Shown here one piece after another: positions 62,150 through 64,000 of a stretch of 64,000 bases of DNA (positions are counted from its first letter, which is position 1; each line of letters starts with the position of its first letter). The notes below the pieces were generated by a model. It was given only the letters and a program-made list of their open reading frames with translations. It was not told the DNA's origin and made no database searches. The position numbers were made by a program, and so were the translations under genes. Source of the stretch: Bacteroidota bacterium (GTDB lineage: Bacteria > Bacteroidota > Bacteroidia > Bacteroidales > FEN-979); NCBI GenBank assembly GCA_026391355.1, contig JAPLDH010000069.1, positions 1 through 64,000 on the forward strand, written 5' to 3'.

Positions 62150-63230
62150 TTTTAACAATGCCAGCGGATGCAGCGCTCCCTCCCCGACCGTTTACCCGGT
62201 TACTGTCAATGCTATTCCAGGCGCTTCGGGAACGATCTCAGGTACTGCCAGTATCTGTGCACCAGCCTCAGGAATAAGCTATTCTGTGGCGCCTGTTCCG
62301 GGTGCAACTGCCTATGCATGGACACTTCCTCCGGGTGCAACCAACAGTACAGGTGCAGGAACCAGTACTATCACTGTGGACTTCGGATCGAATGCTGTAT
62401 CCGGCAATATTACAGTATATGGCACAAACCTTTGCGGCGCCGGCGGAACTTCACCCGTTTACCCAGTAACTGTCGGGCTGTTACCCATTGCCGCAGGTAC
62501 CGTAACCGGACCCGCAACGGCTTGTACTCCTGCAACAGGACTCGTTTATTCCGTTCCCCCTGTCACCAATGCTACGGGATATGCCTGGACCATCCCGGCT
62601 GGAGCCATGATCACAGCAGGCGATAATACGAACAGCATCACCGTTGATTTCCCGGCCGGAGTTACCTCCGGTAATTTCTCAGTCTATGGAACCAACACCT
62701 GCGGAAATGGAACACCTTCAGCAAACTATGCAGTTTCTGTCGCTCCGAAACCGGCTGCACCGGTCATTACAGAAAACAGTGGTATCCTTACGAGTGATGC
62801 TCCGTCAGGAAACCAGTGGTATAAGGATAATGCAGTGATACCAGGCGCTACAGCACAAACCTATTTACCTGCACAGACAGCCCATTATTCAGCCATTGTC
62901 ACCTTGAATGGATGTAGTTCTGTTCCATCCAATGATATCTATTTCCTGATGACCACTATTGAGGCATTGGGGAAGGATGGAACTGTATCGGTACACCCGA
63001 ATCCGAACAATGGTCTGTTTACACTGGATATTTCTACCAAAGATCTCCAGATATTGGATCTTAAAGTGGTAAATAACCTTGGTTCCCCTGTTTACGAATT
63101 GAAGGATCTCCGGGTTCAGGGATCATCTTCAAAGACAATTGATCTGCGGAATTCTCCAAATGGTGTATATTCAATCCTTCTCTATAACAACAATACACAC
63201 ATTCTCAAGAAGATCGTGATCAATAAATAA
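61782..63230 (+). CDS. Second adhesin C-terminal part after the frameshift, with T9SS domain
   Basis: The 482-residue frame is the continuation of the gene at 59948. Homologous sequence in this frame begins near 61625 (HAIPGFVTAAGTGTCGTGPAA), so the ATG is probably internal. It contains PKD-like modules matching those at 58331-59779 and a T9SS type A domain (SVHPNPNNGLFTLDIS, NSPNGVYSILLYNN, ILKKIVINK). Export to the surface is expected if the gene is intact in the organism. Confidence 0.75.
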   Translation: MSNYTWTVSAGGQITAGTGTCQITVTWNGTGAQTVSANYANLNGCLAPAPTVYNITVNGSPTPLITGANNVCVNSGNYTYTTQTLMTAYVWTVSSGGTINFGQGTNAISVLWTASGAQTVSVNFNNASGCSAPSPTVYPVTVNAIPGASGTISGTASICAPASGISYSVAPVPGATAYAWTLPPGATNSTGAGTSTITVDFGSNAVSGNITVYGTNLCGAGGTSPVYPVTVGLLPIAAGTVTGPATACTPATGLVYSVPPVTNATGYAWTIPAGAMITAGDNTNSITVDFPAGVTSGNFSVYGTNTCGNGTPSANYAVSVAPKPAAPVITENSGILTSDAPSGNQWYKDNAVIPGATAQTYLPAQTAHYSAIVTLNGCSSVPSNDIYFLMTTIEALGKDGTVSVHPNPNNGLFTLDISTKDLQILDLKVVNNLGSPVYELKDLRVQGSSSKTIDLRNSPNGVYSILLYNNNTHILKKIVINK

Positions 63231-63242
63231 CTTTGATACTTC

Positions 63243-63281
63243 AAAAAAAAGCCGTCCAAAGTAATCAGGACGGCTTTTTTT
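63243..63281 (+). terminator. Rho-independent terminator
   Basis: AAAAAAGCCGTCC pairs perfectly with GGACGGCTTTTTT around a 10-base loop, 13 bases after the second adhesin gene. Confidence 0.9.
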
Positions 63282-63300
63282 ATAATAATAATCTGTTATG

Positions 63301-63330
63301 TTGATGAATGTAAAATTTTTTATATATTTG
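63301..63330 (+). promoter_or_regulatory. Promoter for the third adhesin gene
   Basis: A TTGA (63301-63304) lies 18 bp before a -7 box TATATTTG (63323-63330), with the ATG at 63410. The layout copies that before the second gene. Confidence 0.65.
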
Positions 63331-63409
63331 TTCGTGGATTTTATTTACTAAAAAAAAATAAGAAATATCTTTAAATTCATTGAATATCATTAACCAAAAA
63401 CCAGGAATT

Positions 63410-64000
63410 ATGAAAAATTTACTCTTTTGTATTTCAATCCTGTTATTAATTGCAGGATTGAATAGTTCATTAACTGCACAACCCCAATATTACAATTACA
63501 GTACCAATGGTTCAAACAATTCCTTCCCGTTAGGTATTGCAGCGGGTAAAGATGTCCAACTGCTTTATCTTGCGGGAGATTTTAATCAGCCATCAGCGGC
63601 TCCGTCCGGAAGCATCACAAGTATTGCCATCAGGATAGCAGATACCTATCCAATAACTAACTTTACATACACCAACTTAACAATTAAAATGGATCAAGCG
63701 GCCATTACCACTTTACCTGCCGGCGCATTTTACGTAGGATCGCTTACTACCGTTTATTTCAGAGCTTCAGTAACTTTAAATGCAGCAGGAGGCACGTGGA
63801 TGACCCTCACCCTTGATACTCCATTCCCATACAATCCGGCTCTAGGTTTAATCGTTGACCTTGGTCAGTGTGCCGGTGCGGGAGCAACGGGATTCCCAAT
63901 GTGTTTTACAACCATCGCGGGTGCGATGAGGAGAGACTGGTCGGTGGGAGGATGTGCATTCGCCTACTCCAGCCAGGACGCATCAGTGTACCATTTTGGA
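63410..64000 (+). CDS. Third adhesin-like protein, partial
   Basis: This open frame of 197 residues runs off the window end. The signal peptide and N-terminal domain closely match those of the second gene (ATG-Lys-Asn-Leu-Leu start, QPQYYNY, AGKDVQLLYLAGDFNQPSAAPSG, DWSVGGCAFAYS). By analogy, FN3 and PKD-like repeats and a T9SS domain should follow beyond 64000. It is the third member of a tandem family. Confidence 0.85.
   Translation, partial: MKNLLFCISILLLIAGLNSSLTAQPQYYNYSTNGSNNSFPLGIAAGKDVQLLYLAGDFNQPSAAPSGSITSIAIRIADTYPITNFTYTNLTIKMDQAAITTLPAGAFYVGSLTTVYFRASVTLNAAGGTWMTLTLDTPFPYNPALGLIVDLGQCAGAGATGFPMCFTTIAGAMRRDWSVGGCAFAYSSQDASVYHFG

Noticed and set aside
1-64000. tRNA or rRNA genes
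   Set aside because: No cloverleaf with a TTCGAAT-like arm and no rRNA core sequence was recognised on either strand by eye.

Overview
The window is a piece of a Bacteroidota (Bacteroidetes) chromosome, probably class Bacteroidia and probably uncultured. The evidence is several secreted proteins with type IX secretion (T9SS) C-terminal sorting domains, Bacteroidota -7 promoter boxes (TAnnTTTG), DUF2027-Smr, DUF4252, FadL-type and PorV-like outer-membrane proteins, and the futalosine route to menaquinone (mqnE, mqnB, mqnD). No rRNA, tRNA or CRISPR array was seen.

Layout. 1-13.7 kb: two related surface-protein genes lie in inverted orientation. The left one (1-4678, minus) runs off the window edge. 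The right one (12266-13732, plus) is a short, internally deleted relative. Each is divergent from a lone KilA-N or ORF6N gene. Between them lie outer-membrane barrels, a DUF4252 protein and a POT peptide transporter. 13.7-25.2 kb: housekeeping genes, namely a TIGR01212 radical SAM protein, pstSCAB for phosphate uptake, and a guaB - PPIase - lipoprotein - surA - moxR cluster. 25.2-41.4 kb: T9SS cargo, a heptaheme NapC-like cytochrome, a FadL/GDSL pair, rdgB-ddl, a PASTA protein, a RluA-type pseudouridine synthase and a PlsC-type acyltransferase. 41.4-46.2 kb: a broken type III restriction-modification locus (mod intact, res internally deleted) with two extra genes between mod and res, followed by gene remnants and a REP-associated transposase bracketed by its palindromes. 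46.2-56.2 kb: mqnE, a secreted trypsin-like protease, a choice-of-anchor J protein, an MFS transporter, mqnB, mqnD, a PLP-dependent decarboxylase and hldD. 56.4-64.0 kb: three tandem repeat-rich adhesin-like genes. The first two are each broken by a frameshift at the same site, and the third is cut by the window end.

The least ordinary feature is a set of degenerate tandem arrays of 7- or 8-bp words scattered through the window. Each array uses a different word. Many begin exactly at, or overlap, the stop codon of a gene, and others sit in frame inside coding sequences. They resemble in form the heptamer STRR repeats known from cyanobacteria, but I know of no named equivalent here. A second system is the REP/RAYT module, whose palindrome (GTCCCTACGGGAC) also occurs 40 kb away near position 5000.

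Some oddities could be assembly artefacts. The two adhesin frameshifts lie exactly at the end of a 141-bp tract that is identical in both copies.
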